Shown here one piece after another: positions 63,808 to 64,000 of a DNA stretch of 64,000 bases. Below the pieces are notes generated by a model. It did not search any database, was not told where the DNA came from, and worked only from the letters and a program-made list of their open reading frames with translations. A program made the position numbers and the translations under genes. Source of the DNA: Rhizobium nepotum 39/7 (GTDB lineage Bacteria > Pseudomonadota > Alphaproteobacteria > Rhizobiales > Rhizobiaceae); NCBI RefSeq assembly GCF_000949865.1, contig NZ_JWJH01000019.1:155534-219533 (forward strand). Direction: 5' to 3'. Numbering within the stretch: the first letter of the stretch is position 1; every line of letters begins with the position of its first letter.

Positions 63808-64000
63808 CGCCCGCAGCAAGGCGAAAAGCTGTCGCGCATCTGATGGATCACCACCAGATGAGCGAACGGCGGGCGTGTAAAGCCATCGGCTTTTGCCGGA
63901 TGACGATCCGTTACGAAACCAGGCGCAGCGATGACTATGACCTTCGCGAGCGGATGAAGGCGCTGGCGCATGAACGTCGCCGCTTTGGATATCGACGCCT
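63804..64000 (+). CDS. IS3-family transposase OrfB (partial)
   Basis: From GTG 63804, in the -1 frame relative to orfA, the product begins VTPAARRKAVAHLMDHHQMS and continues SERRACKAIGFCRMTIRYE and RERMKALAHERRRFGYRR to the window edge. These are the N-terminal HTH_21 motifs of IS3 OrfB; the DDE catalytic core is outside. Expression probably uses frameshifting or reinitiation at the GTGA overlap. Confidence 0.92.
   Translation, partial: MTPAARRKAVAHLMDHHQMSERRACKAIGFCRMTIRYETRRSDDYDLRERMKALAHERRRFGYRR

Larger units (their letters stand above)
63477..64000 (+). mobile_element. IS3-family (IS407-like) insertion sequence, right end beyond window
   Basis: The left end is placed at TGACCTTGCCCCGTTGAAAT (63477), consistent with the TGA...CCCC termini of this group, just before the orfA leader. 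orfA and a partial orfB in the -1 frame follow. The right inverted repeat and target duplication lie outside the window. Confidence 0.8.

Overview
The window looks like a piece of the main chromosome of an Agrobacterium/Rhizobium-group alphaproteobacterium, most likely the Agrobacterium tumefaciens (fabrum) species complex. The basis is GC-rich coding sequence, glnII (type II glutamine synthetase) with a DUF2735 gene upstream, a urtABCDE urea transporter next to a urease operon, and several families of palindromic intergenic repeats. No rRNA, CRISPR array or convincing tRNA was seen.

Layout. 1-2.7 kb: SDR oxidoreductase (cut by the left edge), glnII with a near-consensus sigma-54 promoter, DUF2735 gene. 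3.0-9.1 kb: urtABCDE. 9.3-20.4 kb: esterase and the urease operon ureD-A-B-C-E-F-G, interspersed with accessory genes (DUF1272, GFA, LprI-like, a GT29-like 'urease operon accessory protein', TIGR02117, peroxiredoxin). A reversed GT4 glycosyltransferase with an AT-rich flank separates ureF from ureG. 20.5-22.1 kb: secreted protein and a Crp/Fnr regulator with an FNR/FixK-type box. 22.4-26.9 kb: RND efflux pump and adaptor. 27.3-35.7 kb: reductive pyrimidine catabolism module (ABC uptake system, Nudix, dihydropyrimidinase, carbamoyl-amidohydrolase) with a divergent RutR regulator and a RutR-like operator; a DUF559 nuclease reading frame runs without a stop into the dihydropyrimidinase. 35.9-38.2 kb: DUF2325 pair, DUF423, truncated haemoglobin, MntA/HepT-type toxin-antitoxin pair. 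38.3-50.7 kb: cell-surface polysaccharide locus (phosphohexomutase, Wzz-like protein, WecG/TagA transferase, two GT2 enzymes, Tat-exported GH10 hydrolase, a further GT, GNAT, Wzy-like polymerase). 50.9-54.8 kb: polar amino-acid ABC transporter with homocysteine S-methyltransferase. 54.9-56.8 kb: flavin reductase and MFS exporter behind an apparent SoxR promoter. 57.2-60.2 kb: chemoreceptor and GST-like protein.

60.5-64.0 kb is different in character: AT-richer, with a PD-(D/E)XK nuclease/ImmA-IrrE metalloprotease fusion and a DUF6161-like membrane protein whose 5' end meets an IS3-family (IS407-like) element running off the right edge. This is the best candidate for an undescribed, probably defence-related, system.

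Themes. Nitrogen acquisition dominates the left half: urea uptake, urea hydrolysis, ammonia assimilation by glnII and pyrimidine breakdown. The right half is surface polysaccharide, stress response and accessory DNA. All identifications come from reading the sequence; no database search was run.
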